Source: a bacterium
GTDB lineage: Bacteria; Pseudomonadota; Alphaproteobacteria; Acetobacterales; Acetobacteraceae
Assembly (NCBI GenBank): GCA_026224825.1
Contig: JAMFRO010000056.1
Location: 1-64,000 of the forward strand
Reading direction: 5' to 3'
Length of the DNA stretch: 64,000 bases
This document shows positions 25,201-33,114 of the stretch, piece after piece. The translations under genes were made by a program, and so were the position numbers. The notes below the pieces were generated by a model. The model worked only from the letters and a program-made list of their open reading frames with translations, did not search any database and was not told the DNA's origin. Numbering within the stretch: the stretch's first letter is position 1; every line of letters begins with the position of its first letter.

Positions 25201-26426
25201 GTGATGTTCTCAGCCTCGACTCTGGCGGTGCCATCACCCAGGGCAGCGGGATCATCTCCACGGCGTTGTTGAATGCGAGTGCCACTTCCATAAGCTTGCC
25301 CTCCGCCAACCAGATCGGTGCGCTGGGCGTGGTGACGTCCGGGAATATCGACATTGCCGGCGTCAGCGGTATTTCCGGCCAGGTTACGGCGAATAATGCG
25401 GCCTTTTCCACCGGCGGCAATTTTACATTCGGCGGCAATGCGCAGATCACCGGTGCGCTGGATGTGAATGCAAACGGCAACATCACGCAGAGCACCGGCA
25501 ATGTCAGCGCGCAGACCGCGACTTTGGCTTCCGGCGGCAATATCGTGCTGTCCGGTGATATGGCCGTCACCGGCGATCTCGACCTGATTGCCGCGGCGAA
25601 TATCACGCATGGGCAGGGCGTGCTGGATGCGGGCACGTTGACCGGTTCCGCCGACACGCTGGCCAGTTTCGGCTCCACTACCGATTTCGGCACGCTGGGC
25701 AGCTTCATCATGCAGGACAGCCTGTTTTCGCTGAACAATGCCGGGGCGCTGACGATCGTCGGGCCGGTGGTGGCCAATGTCGTCAGAGTCACGGCGCAAG
25801 GTGTTGTGACACTGGAGGGCAGTACCACGGGCGGGCTGTTCATCACCGGGGTGGTGGAGCCATCGTCCGCCATAACACCGAATGCCACCGATTCGGTTAT
25901 CAGCTCGACCGGCGGGGCCAATAGCGCGCCGTCGATCATCGTGAACGGCGTTTTTCAGGTCAATGCGGGCCCGTATGCGCAAAATTATCTTGGCAATGCA
26001 GGCCAGCCGGCGACCGTATTCTTCGACACTCTGCCCACGGGCACGATGAATTTCGGGGCGAATGGAACCGGGGTGCTGGACGGGCCAAGTGTCGGTTTCG
26101 AGCTGGCGGCCGGGCAGGGCGGAACGGTGACCGGCAATCTGAATGCCAAGCATCTCGAAATTCTGAGCGCGCTCTCCGCCGATTTGAATGGCTCGATCGA
26201 TGGGATCGACGGCACGACAGCGGCCGGAAATGGTGATGCGTTTCCCTTCCCACAGCCGGCTTTGCGCTTCAATGCCTGCCCGATCGGTTCGGTCAATTGC
26301 ACGATTCTGCCGACAGAGGCGCTACCTTCGGGGAATCCGCTGGAGAATTTCGACATCAGCTCCCGTAAGCGCAAGCGGCTCGGCCATAATGTTGAGCTGC
26401 CCGGCATTGCGACACGCGATTTTTGA
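19251..26426 (+). CDS. Filamentous haemagglutinin-type exoprotein (TpsA)
   Basis: A secreted beta-helical adhesin-like protein of 2391 residues, the substrate of TpsB. A long signal peptide (about residues 1-41, twin basic start, core WLTTTALTAILLSPGVLNA) is followed by the TPS secretion domain (about residues 45-310). The TPS domain has INWQSFNVG, VQFNQPSS.AIAVNQV, NPSIIAGKISANGQIVLVNQSGVVF and VNAESIV. The body is low-complexity, Ala/Gly/Thr/Leu-rich and built of degenerate repeats. The only cysteines visible are a pair near the C-terminus (NACPIGSVNCTI), then a basic tail. A terminal Cys pair anchors HMW1-type adhesins to the surface, so this protein may stay cell-bound. The operon continues with the CHAT lipoprotein and kinase genes. 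Confidence 0.93.
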   Translation: MEKRAPRLGDKATRRARQHAAWLTTTALTAILLSPGVLNAQTLATTTTPQGGEVVGGSATITQSTGSTVIDQSSQRTAINWQSFNVGSAATVQFNQPSSTAIAVNQVVSANPSIIAGKISANGQIVLVNQSGVVFTHGAQVNAESIVVSTSSVATKDFMAGRLVFSGAPNPGAKIVNDGQLTARQAGLVGLVAPQVINNGVITARLGQVVLAGASAFTLDLYGDKLVSLDVTQAVRAVDVGGKLMPALVTNNGVIIADGGTITLTAQDADALVTQLVNAGGTIRADTVGAKTGTIAIEGVGGNIQIAGNLLAQGSQAGTKGGAIEALATGTVSVASTAVIDASGAAGGGVVALGTDIARARAGGADSAAPRAAVVQVASGAHINANATATGNGGKVVLLSSQETDFGGTIAVGGATGGTGGLAEISSDNVISLSGTVYDTSLDGQAGEILLDPGTLIVGTGGTAASIAGTTTIGGLTGTNSVSYVDPSSLISLSGTIVLEANKLLSVASAINLTGASALTLLSDGNVTIGASIDTIGSLEIDATGSLVVNAGLTATSIAVSDAGGGAIMLGASVVATQLTLQSGGGVTEVSGGVIDVGTLDSGTLIDGNVQFGNVNTIATLGTFAVLGSILLNNAGSLDIAGVVSTQQSLTLEDTAGISESSGGMISAATFGSGGTTIGGDVSLENGNSINVVNGLTLGGTSVLGLEDTAALKVTGTVDAGTATISAAALTLAAPVSVANALVLESSGGITEATGGVIDAATLSSGGTTIGGAVALGKVNTIGTLAGFTAAGNILLDNAGSLEIAGLVSTAGALTLEGGSVGEAAGGSIDATTLTSGGTAIGGDVSLGSANDIGALNNLTLSGTSVLTLNDTGALNVTGTVNAGGATLNAAGLTLAAPVSVANALVLESSGGITEAVGGVIDAATLSSGGTTIGGAVSLANANDVATLGGLALASGFALVLTDTGSLSVAGTLDADSATINAAALTLAAPVSVTNALVLASGGRITEAPGGTISAATLSSGGTTIGGAVTLGNANTIGTLGGFTAAGNILLNNAGALEIAGLVSTAGVLTLEGGGASEMTGGMIDAATLSSGGTTIGGDVSLGSANEIGALNDLTLSGTSVLTLNDAGALNVTGAVNAGGATLNAAGLTLAAPVSVTNTLVLESAGNITETAGGGISAAQLTSGGTTIAGAVSLTGANTIATLGGFAASGDFTLDTTGSLTVAAPLQASDVTLIDNGTMTLDAVLQAAGGQARLVADGLLEGSGGAVSVGSGGTIAIAPFTSGTMADLGGTAAGGLELSNQLFAGLDPNADLIIGKAGSFTAGGIFTEGALSIANPALLLSATGQITQTGTLSANAVTLAGSSLALDGDLTATTLHLLSSGGITQPGSAVLSVGTLDSGGTTIGGAVALDGSANAIATLGGFAATQGFTLDDAAALVVNGPVTAASISLTDGSTNASSLAIDGTLAANSGGTISLVANAITAAGASISAPGGVVAFAPYTDGTAIDLGGTAAGLDLSSTLIGAISGATSLVEISTSGSIAADGSVSLAPAVLSLNGDGVVFNGTLTVPEELELTSSNGVSETAGAQLTTGTLLAGGAISGPVNLALGDNNIGTLGAISLSGSNGDLSLSDAVALRLSGPVNAQNVALNAAGLTIANVISAGGAVTLDSSAGVVENGGAIDALSLTSGGTTIAGAALLGGANTIGVLNGFAASGDVLVNDTGALTVAGNVAGANITLVASGLTLAGDVSTPGLLALASPGDVTQSAGTISAATVSSDGGVIGGSVNLAQAGNALQTVAGFAASGNVALASSGLLDVTGPLTAANIALNASGIAVNGVVSTSQLQLASSAGVSEGQGGQVTASTLTTGGATVTGDIALNTAGNQIGTLGAVNATGGLALNDASALNLDAPVTLGGALALLDAVSITQTGGGISATALTSDGGTIGGDASFGSAFNAISVLGDFAARGNVLVADTTPLALQGNISTGDVLSLDSGGAITQGSGIISTALLNASATSISLPSANQIGALGVVTSGNIDIAGVSGISGQVTANNAAFSTGGNFTFGGNAQITGALDVNANGNITQSTGNVSAQTATLASGGNIVLSGDMAVTGDLDLIAAANITHGQGVLDAGTLTGSADTLASFGSTTDFGTLGSFIMQDSLFSLNNAGALTIVGPVVANVVRVTAQGVVTLEGSTTGGLFITGVVEPSSAITPNATDSVISSTGGANSAPSIIVNGVFQVNAGPYAQNYLGNAGQPATVFFDTLPTGTMNFGANGTGVLDGPSVGFELAAGQGGTVTGNLNAKHLEILSALSADLNGSIDGIDGTTAAGNGDAFPFPQPALRFNACPIGSVNCTILPTEALPSGNPLENFDISSRKRKRLGHNVELPGIATRDF
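21270..22800 (+). repeat. Tandem repeat array within tpsA
   Basis: Six consecutive units each begin GGT(T/A)IGG(D/A)V and follow the order 92, 71, 92, 92, 71, 92 residues. The long and short forms share the start and the end (IDAATLSS) but differ in the middle. Neighbouring units are highly similar at DNA level, for example the stretches starting near 21470 and 21958. This indicates recent duplication or gene conversion and a risk of assembly collapse. Confidence 0.75.
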
Positions 26427-26443
26427 AGGAGCGTGGAGAAGGA

Positions 26444-29400
26444 ATGGCGCGCGTGAGCAAAATGATGGTTCGAGCTGGGGCGGCGATGCTGATGATGCTG
26501 TTGCTGGTGCGCTGCGCAACACCGCCCGGCACTGCCTATGACTCAGAGGCGGCGGCGAAAACCAGCGCGGGTCTGCCGGTAGGTGTGAACACGGCCGGTG
26601 AAAGCTGCACATTGCAACGTAATGGCGCCACGGCGGATATATATTGCGGTAGCTGGGACCAGCCGAGCGGGCATGTGCAGATTGGTGACGCAGAGGCTGT
26701 AAGCGATTTGCAGGCGCTGGCCACGACCAGCGCCTGGCGCGCCGGGCTGGAAGCCGATTATGCATGCAATGCGCCGCGCCCGACGACGATTTTGGGCGAC
26801 GTGCCGGCCGAGGCACTGGCCTGTACGCAGCGGTTTGGTGGCTGGCCGCATGTAGCACTGGTCAGCGTGATAGGCGGCACAGCCTATTATACCGATGGTG
26901 TGCTGCCGGCGTTGCCGCCCATGCAGCGGGCCTTGGGCGTGATGAGCGGCAAGATAGCCGCCAGCGGGGCTGATCAGGCTTCGGTTGTGGGGTCCGACCA
27001 GATACTGGCGCAGCGCCTGGCCGCCCAGGCCTTCAGCTCGGGCGATATCGGCCAGTATGAGGCGTTGATTGCGCTGGGTTCCAAGGCCAATCAGGAGGAG
27101 AATTTCCCGGCCGCCGTCATCGCCTATCGCGCTGCGCTGGCGTTGCAGCAGCGCAAGCTGGGGGCCGATAATCCGGCCACCGTGGCTCCCATGCTGGACC
27201 TGGCGCTCAACCTGTCCGATCTGGCGCAATACCCGGAAGCTTCGGGTCAATTTGCGGTCGCCGCCAAGCTGGTGCCGGGGTCGAGCGATCCCACGGCCGC
27301 CGCGAGATTGCTGCATTACGAGGGGCTGGATCAGCTCAACCAAGGCAAGCCGGCGCAGGCGCTCGCATTGTTGCGCCAGGCGGAACAGCTTTACGCCGCC
27401 TTGCTGCCGCCCGCCCTGCTGCAGGCCCAGCCGGCGGTGCAAACCAATGAGGCGATGTTCAGCATCACCGCGCAGCAAGGCACCAACAGCTTGATAGAGG
27501 CGCAGGCCACGCTGAATAGTCCGGTGACACAGACGGCTTTGCTCGGCGTGATCGAGACATGGCGGTATCAGGCGATTGCGCTGTATGACAGCGGCGACAA
27601 GCAGGGCGGGGCCGCGGCAATGGCAACGGCGGACCGGATTGCCGAGGCCAATGACATTTCGCCCCCCATGCTCTCCGCCCGGCTCGACCGGACGAACGGC
27701 GCCCTGGCCATGACACAAGGACACGGCGGCACCGCTGTAGGCGAGCTGCAGGAGGCGGCGGTGAATTTCGGCACCGTGATCCCAGGCTCGCGGCCGGTTG
27801 CCGAGACTTCTTTGCTGCAAGGGAGCGTGCTGCTCGGCCAGAAGCGTGATGCCGACGCGCTGGCGGCGTGCCGTACGGGCATCACCCTGCTGCGGAATTT
27901 ACAGCTCGGCACGTCCGCAACCCTCATTACGCCGTGCCTTGACGCCTTTGCGCAAGCTGCCGCAGCAGAGCCGCAGCATGCGCAGGGCATATATAGCGAG
28001 ATGTTCGCGGCGGCGGAGCTGGCGCAAGGCAGCGTGACATCGCAGGAGATCGCCGAAGCGGCGGCGCGGCTTTCCACCAGCTCGTCCAACCCGAAAGTGA
28101 CTCAGGCCATACGCGCGCAGCAGGATGCGCAGGCAGCGCTGATGAAACTCTATCAGCAGCGTGATGAGCTGGCGCATGCGGCAGGGTCCGGCAGCACGCA
28201 GACCGCACTCGTGGCACTCGATAAAAATATCGCCGCGGCCAATGATACGGTGCGGCAGGCCACACTCGCGGAACAGGCCGCGGCGCCGAATTTCGGCCAG
28301 CTTGTGCAACAGGTGGTGCCGGCAAAGGATGTGCTGGCGCTGCTGCGGCCGGATGAGGCGTTTCTGGGCATTACCGCGGGGCCGGACCACAGTTGGCTGT
28401 TTTTCCTGCATGATGGCGATGTGCAGGTGGCGCGAAGTGCGACGAATGATGCCGTCATGGCCGGGCTGGTCACCGCCGTGCGGGCGAGCATAGAGCCGAC
28501 TCAGGCCGGGCTGCCGCCTTTTGACATGGCCGACGCCACCACCATCTACCAGGACACTCTGGGTCCGTTCACCGCCGGCATGAAAAATGTGCACGAGCTG
28601 GTGATCGCCCCATCCGGCCCGCTCCTGGCTTTGCCCTTCGCGCTGCTGCCCACCGGGCCGGCCAGTGCGACAGATTTAACCAACGCCCCCTGGCTGGTGC
28701 GCCAGACCACACTGGCCTATGTGCCGGCGGCGGCGAATTTCGTATCTTTGCGCAAAATTGCCGGCACGTCGGCAGCGCAACAACCGTGGTTCGGCTTTGG
28801 TGATTTCCAGCCGGTAACATTGGCCCAGGCCCAAGCCACCTATAATGTGGCGACCTGCCAGGACAGCGCGGCGCTATTCGCCAATCTGCCTAATCTGCCT
28901 TATGCGAAACTGGAGCTGCAGGCCGCCGGAGCGGTCTTTGGTGCCGGCCCCGAAGATGAATTGCTGGGTCCGGCGTTTACCGTGCCGAATGTCGAGAAGG
29001 CGGATTTGAAGAATTTCCGCATCCTGCATTTTGCCACCCATGCGCTGCTGCCGACCGATCTGCCCTGCCAGACGCAACCGGCCATCGTTACCTCCGCACC
29101 GCCGGGTGCAAGTTCGGCTGATGACGCTTTGCTGAGCAATAGCGATGTGACGAATCTGCATCTGGATGCGGATCTTGTTCTTCTCTCCGCGTGCAACACC
29201 GGCGGCGGGGCTGATGGCGGTGAAGCTTTGTCCGGCCTGGCGCGCAGTTTTTTCTACGCCGGCGCGCGCGCGCTGATGGTGACGCAATGGTCGGTGAACG
29301 ACCAGGTCTCGGCCTATCTGGTGGCCGATACGATGAACCGCCTGCATGCGGGGCAATCCGGCGGGGCGGCGGGCAGTCTGCGCGCGGCACAATTGGGGAT

Positions 29401-29542
29401 TCTGAGCGGTGCCGGGCATGCTTTGCCCGCCTCGATCGCCGATCCCTTCTACTGGGCGGCCTTCGCGGTGATCGGCGATGGCGGAAATACCGGCGGGGTG
29501 CAGCAGGTGGCCCTTTCCGGTTCGGCACAGGCCGGATTATAA
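26444..29542 (+). CDS. TPR-CHAT domain lipoprotein (caspase-like)
   Basis: A 1032-residue envelope protein. The N-terminal hydrophobic stretch MLMMLLLVRC is a signal peptide ending in a possible lipobox, although Arg at -1 is unusual. After a unique domain with four cysteines come tetratricopeptide-like helices (about residues 190-620: FPAAVIAYRAALALQQRKLG, ALALLRQAEQLYAAL). The C-terminal CHAT domain follows (about residues 680-1015). The catalytic pair is visible as HFATH (His866) and LLSACNTG (Cys917), followed by GLARSFFYAGARALMVTQWSV. CHAT domains are clan CD peptidases related to caspases and separase. AAGGA precedes the ATG at 26444; an earlier ATG overlaps the tpsA stop by four bases. 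The substrate may be TpsA, but that is a guess. Confidence 0.88.
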   Translation: MARVSKMMVRAGAAMLMMLLLVRCATPPGTAYDSEAAAKTSAGLPVGVNTAGESCTLQRNGATADIYCGSWDQPSGHVQIGDAEAVSDLQALATTSAWRAGLEADYACNAPRPTTILGDVPAEALACTQRFGGWPHVALVSVIGGTAYYTDGVLPALPPMQRALGVMSGKIAASGADQASVVGSDQILAQRLAAQAFSSGDIGQYEALIALGSKANQEENFPAAVIAYRAALALQQRKLGADNPATVAPMLDLALNLSDLAQYPEASGQFAVAAKLVPGSSDPTAAARLLHYEGLDQLNQGKPAQALALLRQAEQLYAALLPPALLQAQPAVQTNEAMFSITAQQGTNSLIEAQATLNSPVTQTALLGVIETWRYQAIALYDSGDKQGGAAAMATADRIAEANDISPPMLSARLDRTNGALAMTQGHGGTAVGELQEAAVNFGTVIPGSRPVAETSLLQGSVLLGQKRDADALAACRTGITLLRNLQLGTSATLITPCLDAFAQAAAAEPQHAQGIYSEMFAAAELAQGSVTSQEIAEAAARLSTSSSNPKVTQAIRAQQDAQAALMKLYQQRDELAHAAGSGSTQTALVALDKNIAAANDTVRQATLAEQAAAPNFGQLVQQVVPAKDVLALLRPDEAFLGITAGPDHSWLFFLHDGDVQVARSATNDAVMAGLVTAVRASIEPTQAGLPPFDMADATTIYQDTLGPFTAGMKNVHELVIAPSGPLLALPFALLPTGPASATDLTNAPWLVRQTTLAYVPAAANFVSLRKIAGTSAAQQPWFGFGDFQPVTLAQAQATYNVATCQDSAALFANLPNLPYAKLELQAAGAVFGAGPEDELLGPAFTVPNVEKADLKNFRILHFATHALLPTDLPCQTQPAIVTSAPPGASSADDALLSNSDVTNLHLDADLVLLSACNTGGGADGGEALSGLARSFFYAGARALMVTQWSVNDQVSAYLVADTMNRLHAGQSGGAAGSLRAAQLGILSGAGHALPASIADPFYWAAFAVIGDGGNTGGVQQVALSGSAQAGL

Positions 29543-29548
29543 GGGCAT

Positions 29549-31384
29549 ATGGCCGACACGCTGGGAAAATACGAATTACGACATGTGCTCGGCAAAGGCG
29601 CCATGGGCGTTGTGTATGAGGGGTTTGACCCCATCATCGCCCGGCGCGTGGCGATTAAAACCGTGCGGCTGCCCGACCCCGATGATGTGGAGGCGCAGGA
29701 GGAGCTGGCTCGCTTCAAACGTGAGGCCCAGGCTGCGGGGCGGCTGAGCCACCCCAATATCGTCGGTGTGTTCGATTATGGGGAAACACCCGAACTCGCC
29801 TATATCGTCATGGAATTCGTCGACGGCACGACACTGAAACATGTTGTTGACAAAAAAGAGCGCTTCGAGCTGGGCGAGGTCGTGCGCATCATGGAAGCGC
29901 TGATGGCCGGCTTGCAGTTCAGCCATGACCGCGGTGTCGTGCATCGCGACATCAAACCGGCAAATCTGATGCTGACCCAGGCCGGCGAAATCAAGATCGC
30001 GGATTTCGGCATTGCCCGTATCGAGAGCAGCAGCATGACCCAGGCCGGCACGATGCTGGGGACGCCATCCTATATGTCGCCGGAACAATTCATGGGCCAG
30101 ACCGTGGATGCGCGGACGGACATCTATTCCTCGGGTGTGCTGCTCTACCAGTTGCTGACCGGGGAAAAACCGTTCGAAGGCGGGTTGACGGCGATCATGC
30201 ACAAGGTGCTGAACACTGAACCGCCGCCGCCCTCGGCACTTTCCGTCACCGTGCCGCACGGGTTTGATGCGGTGGTGAAAAAGGCGATGGCGAAACGGCC
30301 CGAGGACCGCTTTGCCACGGCCCGCGATTTTGCCGTGGCTCTGCGCGAGGCATTTACGGCCAAGGCCGAGCCGGGGCCAAGCAGTTTCAGCCTCGGTGCC
30401 GCGGATTTTGCTGATGGCGATGCCACGATGGTGGCACCAAGCCGCCCCTCTACGCCGGCACCGCTGCGGCCCGGCCCGGCCACGGCTTTGCCGCCGCCCG
30501 TGCCCGCAAAGGCGGGTAAAAAAGGCCCGCATTTCGCTTTGCTTGGCGGCGGTGCGGTGCTGCTGCTCACAGCACTTGGCGGCGGCGCGTATTTCGTCCT
30601 GGGCGCGCACAAGCCGCAACCGGCCGCGCAGACTGCCGTGCAAACCGCCCCACCGGCGCCAGTAACACCGCCCGTGCTGCCGCCCGTGCCGCCGCCAATG
30701 ACCCAGGCACAACGCGAAGCCGCCTTTACCGCAGCACTCGGCAGCCTGCCGTGCACCCTGCTGACCGGCGATGACAGCGGGGCCACGCCGGAACTCTCTG
30801 GCCTGGCCGGAACGGGTGCGGCGCAACAGGCCCTGACAGCCGCCGTGCAGTCACTGCCGGATGCCGCTCTGCTCACGAATAACGCGGCGGTTATCGACGG
30901 TCCCTATTGCGGCGCGCTGGATACCATCCGCCCCTATCATCCGCTCTATGCGGCATCCGGTACGGCGTTGAGCCTTGGCCTGGCGGGCGGCAAGACCACG
31001 CTGCATGATGGCGATCTGATCACCGTGACGCAGACCATGCCCAATACCACCGGCTATCTGGAGACGGATTATTTCTCCAGCGACGGCACGGTCCTGCATC
31101 TTTACCCCACGCCAACCGATAAGCAGGCAGAGTTTGCAGCCGGGGCCTCAAAGGTTCTTGGAGACCCGGCGCATGGCGGTGCGAGCTGGCAGGTGAGCGC
31201 GCCTTACGGCACGGATATGATCATTGCCATTGCCTCGTCATCGCCGCTCTTCGTGGCACCCCGGCCGCAGGAGGAAAATGCCAGCGATTATTTGCCGGCG
31301 CTGCGCACGGAGCTGCAGGCGGTGGCATCCTCGGGCGGCCAGCTTGCCGTGGCGGCACTCCCGGTTGTGACTTTGCCGAAATAA
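29549..31384 (+). CDS. Membrane Ser/Thr protein kinase with C-terminal DUF4384-like domain (PpkA-like)
   Basis: A 611-residue Hanks-type kinase. The kinase domain (about 8-270) is complete: GKGAMG loop, Lys37 (VAIKT), HRDIKPAN at 132-139, DFG at 152-154, GTPSYMSPEQ. A proline-rich linker leads to one membrane helix (about 329-353). The periplasmic part contains TTLHDGDLITVTQTMPNTTGYLETDYFSSDG, which resembles a DUF4384 domain. It is the last gene of the tpsB-tpsA-CHAT operon, six bases after the CHAT gene, and converges on the T6SS operon with two bases between the stops. No other kinase exists in this window, while PppA, TagF, Fha and a phosphorylatable TssL do, so it is the likely T6SS PpkA. 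It may serve both systems. Confidence 0.88.
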   Translation: MADTLGKYELRHVLGKGAMGVVYEGFDPIIARRVAIKTVRLPDPDDVEAQEELARFKREAQAAGRLSHPNIVGVFDYGETPELAYIVMEFVDGTTLKHVVDKKERFELGEVVRIMEALMAGLQFSHDRGVVHRDIKPANLMLTQAGEIKIADFGIARIESSSMTQAGTMLGTPSYMSPEQFMGQTVDARTDIYSSGVLLYQLLTGEKPFEGGLTAIMHKVLNTEPPPPSALSVTVPHGFDAVVKKAMAKRPEDRFATARDFAVALREAFTAKAEPGPSSFSLGAADFADGDATMVAPSRPSTPAPLRPGPATALPPPVPAKAGKKGPHFALLGGGAVLLLTALGGGAYFVLGAHKPQPAAQTAVQTAPPAPVTPPVLPPVPPPMTQAQREAAFTAALGSLPCTLLTGDDSGATPELSGLAGTGAAQQALTAAVQSLPDAALLTNNAAVIDGPYCGALDTIRPYHPLYAASGTALSLGLAGGKTTLHDGDLITVTQTMPNTTGYLETDYFSSDGTVLHLYPTPTDKQAEFAAGASKVLGDPAHGGASWQVSAPYGTDMIIAIASSSPLFVAPRPQEENASDYLPALRTELQAVASSGGQLAVAALPVVTLPK

Positions 31385-31386
31385 AT

Positions 31387-32457
31387 TCAGGCGCAGGAAA
31401 AGCCGCGGTTTTTGGCGCCGGCGCAGATCCGGCAAAAATCGCGTGGTGATGCGCTCGCGAATGTCGCGGGGGGTGGTGCCGGTATGCCGGGGCATTGTGT
31501 GGCGGGTGCGGCCACGGGCAGCACGGCATTGGCCAGCGGGCGCAGCCAGAAATCCGGCATGTTGGCGATGAAGATCTCGCGCAGGCGGGCGATGTCGGTC
31601 TCGCTCATGCCGACCGCCGCGGCGTTGAAGAAACGCGGATCGCGGGTGAAAATCAGATAGGCTTGTGTCTCGTTGAGCATCAGCTCGGTATTATCGGTGT
31701 CGTAGCCCTGGCGGCCGAGAAACCCGGTGAAGGCGGCGCGGTCTGAATCGGTCAGGCTGTACCAGAAGGATTCCGCATATGCGCGGTAGGTGGGGTTCGT
31801 ATAAAAGGCGCCGTGCGAAATCTCATGGTGCAGGATGACCGCGCGCATATCCGGCGCGATCACTGCCCCTGCGGCCGGTACCGTGATGATGGCGCCGCGC
31901 GAACCGGGGCTGAGCCAGCCAAGCTGGAGCAACAGGGCGTGGAGCCATGTCTCATGCGCGTTGAGCCGGATGTTCTGTGCGGCGGCAAGGCGGAAGAATT
32001 TGGCGAGATCGGCGGCCTGATAATCATGGCCGTAATAATAGCTTTCGATCGTCTCCCCGCTGGCCTGGATCGCCTGGGTGAGTTCGGCATCGGTGAGCAC
32101 ACGCTCGCGCGGCAGATGCGCTTTTTCCACCAGTGCGGCGATGCGGTCGAGGGTCAGGCCCTGGGTGGCGAGATCGGGGAAATCGATCACGATCACCGCA
32201 TCGTCCAGCGCGAAGGTGGAAACCGCCGTGGCGCAAGGGGCGCTGGCGTCGATTTCAGCTTCGGTTTGCATGTTCATAGAGACGGGACGCGCGAAGAGTG
32301 CCGGCCGGATACCGAACCAGGCACCGGCAAAAGCGGCCGGCACCAGAGCTAATCCGGTGCCGGCCAGTAGCGGTTTCAGCAAACGCCTGCGCCTGATGGG
32401 CGCCCCGCGCATGATTTTAATCGTGTCGTCAGACTCGTCTGGAACGGGCCGGCGCAT
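31387..32457 (-). CDS. Putative membrane-anchored zinc metallopeptidase
   Basis: A 356-residue protein with a basic N-terminus and one hydrophobic anchor (about residues 28-52), so the bulk should be periplasmic. The zinc motif is ILHHEISHGAFY with His211, Glu212 and His215 (HExxH). A Glu in LNETQAYL (Glu263) is well placed as third ligand of a gluzincin. I do not recognise the family. It is the last gene of the tssA-led operon, after ompA. A wall-remodelling, processing or effector-like role is possible. The C-terminal tail after residue 320 has three cysteines in a short Ala/Pro-rich region. Confidence 0.65.
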   Translation of the reverse strand: MRRPVPDESDDTIKIMRGAPIRRRRLLKPLLAGTGLALVPAAFAGAWFGIRPALFARPVSMNMQTEAEIDASAPCATAVSTFALDDAVIVIDFPDLATQGLTLDRIAALVEKAHLPRERVLTDAELTQAIQASGETIESYYYGHDYQAADLAKFFRLAAAQNIRLNAHETWLHALLLQLGWLSPGSRGAIITVPAAGAVIAPDMRAVILHHEISHGAFYTNPTYRAYAESFWYSLTDSDRAAFTGFLGRQGYDTDNTELMLNETQAYLIFTRDPRFFNAAAVGMSETDIARLREIFIANMPDFWLRPLANAVLPVAAPATQCPGIPAPPPATFASASPRDFCRICAGAKNRGFSCA

Positions 32458-32478
32458 GGCTGCCTCGGGACCGTGGGC

Positions 32479-33066
32479 CTACTGGCCCAGATTGATGACC
32501 TGCACGCGCCGGTTGCTCTCATTGGGTGTGTTCGGCGGCGTCTGCACGAGCAGATCGGATTCGCCCACGCCCTGGCTTTGCAGGCGCGAATCGGAGACCC
32601 CGAATTTGGTTTCGAGATAGCTCTTTACGGCGGTGGCGCGCTGCTCGGAGAGAGACTGGTTGGTACCGGAATCGCCGACGGTATCGGTATGGCCGACGAT
32701 CTTGAAATTATACGAGGCCAGCTCCTGGCTGGTGAGCGCCTTGCCGAGCTGGTCGAGTGCCGCCGTTGCCCGCGGCGTCAGCGTGGTGGAGCCGGAGGCG
32801 AAGTCGATGTCCAAATTGGCAGACGGTGCCGCGGCGGGCGCTTGCGTGCCGGCATTATCAGCCGCCGGTGTGGCGGTGGTGGCTGCCCCGGTATCGCCTG
32901 GTGCCAGGGGCTTGATGCCGCGTGTCGTGTCGCTCAGCGCGCCATTCGGCTTCAGTTGGTTGATAAGCTGCTGCGCGGACGGGTTGGTTTGCGCCAACGC
33001 GCCGGACAGCCCCGCCGCAGCGAGGAATGTGCCAGCCAGTGCCGCATGAATCGCGTTATATCGCAT
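32479..33066 (-). CDS. OmpA-family peptidoglycan-binding protein
   Basis: A 195-residue exported protein. The signal peptide is MRYNAIHAALAGTFLAAAGLSGALAQ; then an Ala/Thr/Pro linker; then a complete OmpA-C domain (about residues 85-195) with LDIDFASGST, KIVGHTDTVGDSGTNQSLSEQRA and SNRRVQV. The Asp and Arg that hold diaminopimelate are present (HTDTVGD and NRR). It lies in the T6SS operon behind tssG, with AAGGAGG before the start. It could fix the secretion machine to the wall, a job that TssL also appears able to do through its own OmpA-like domain. Confidence 0.85.
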   Translation of the reverse strand: MRYNAIHAALAGTFLAAAGLSGALAQTNPSAQQLINQLKPNGALSDTTRGIKPLAPGDTGAATTATPAADNAGTQAPAAAPSANLDIDFASGSTTLTPRATAALDQLGKALTSQELASYNFKIVGHTDTVGDSGTNQSLSEQRATAVKSYLETKFGVSDSRLQSQGVGESDLLVQTPPNTPNESNRRVQVINLGQ

Positions 33067-33114
33067 CGGTAAACCTCCTTGAATTTAAGCCCAGACTACC
33101 ACGGTTTCGGAATA

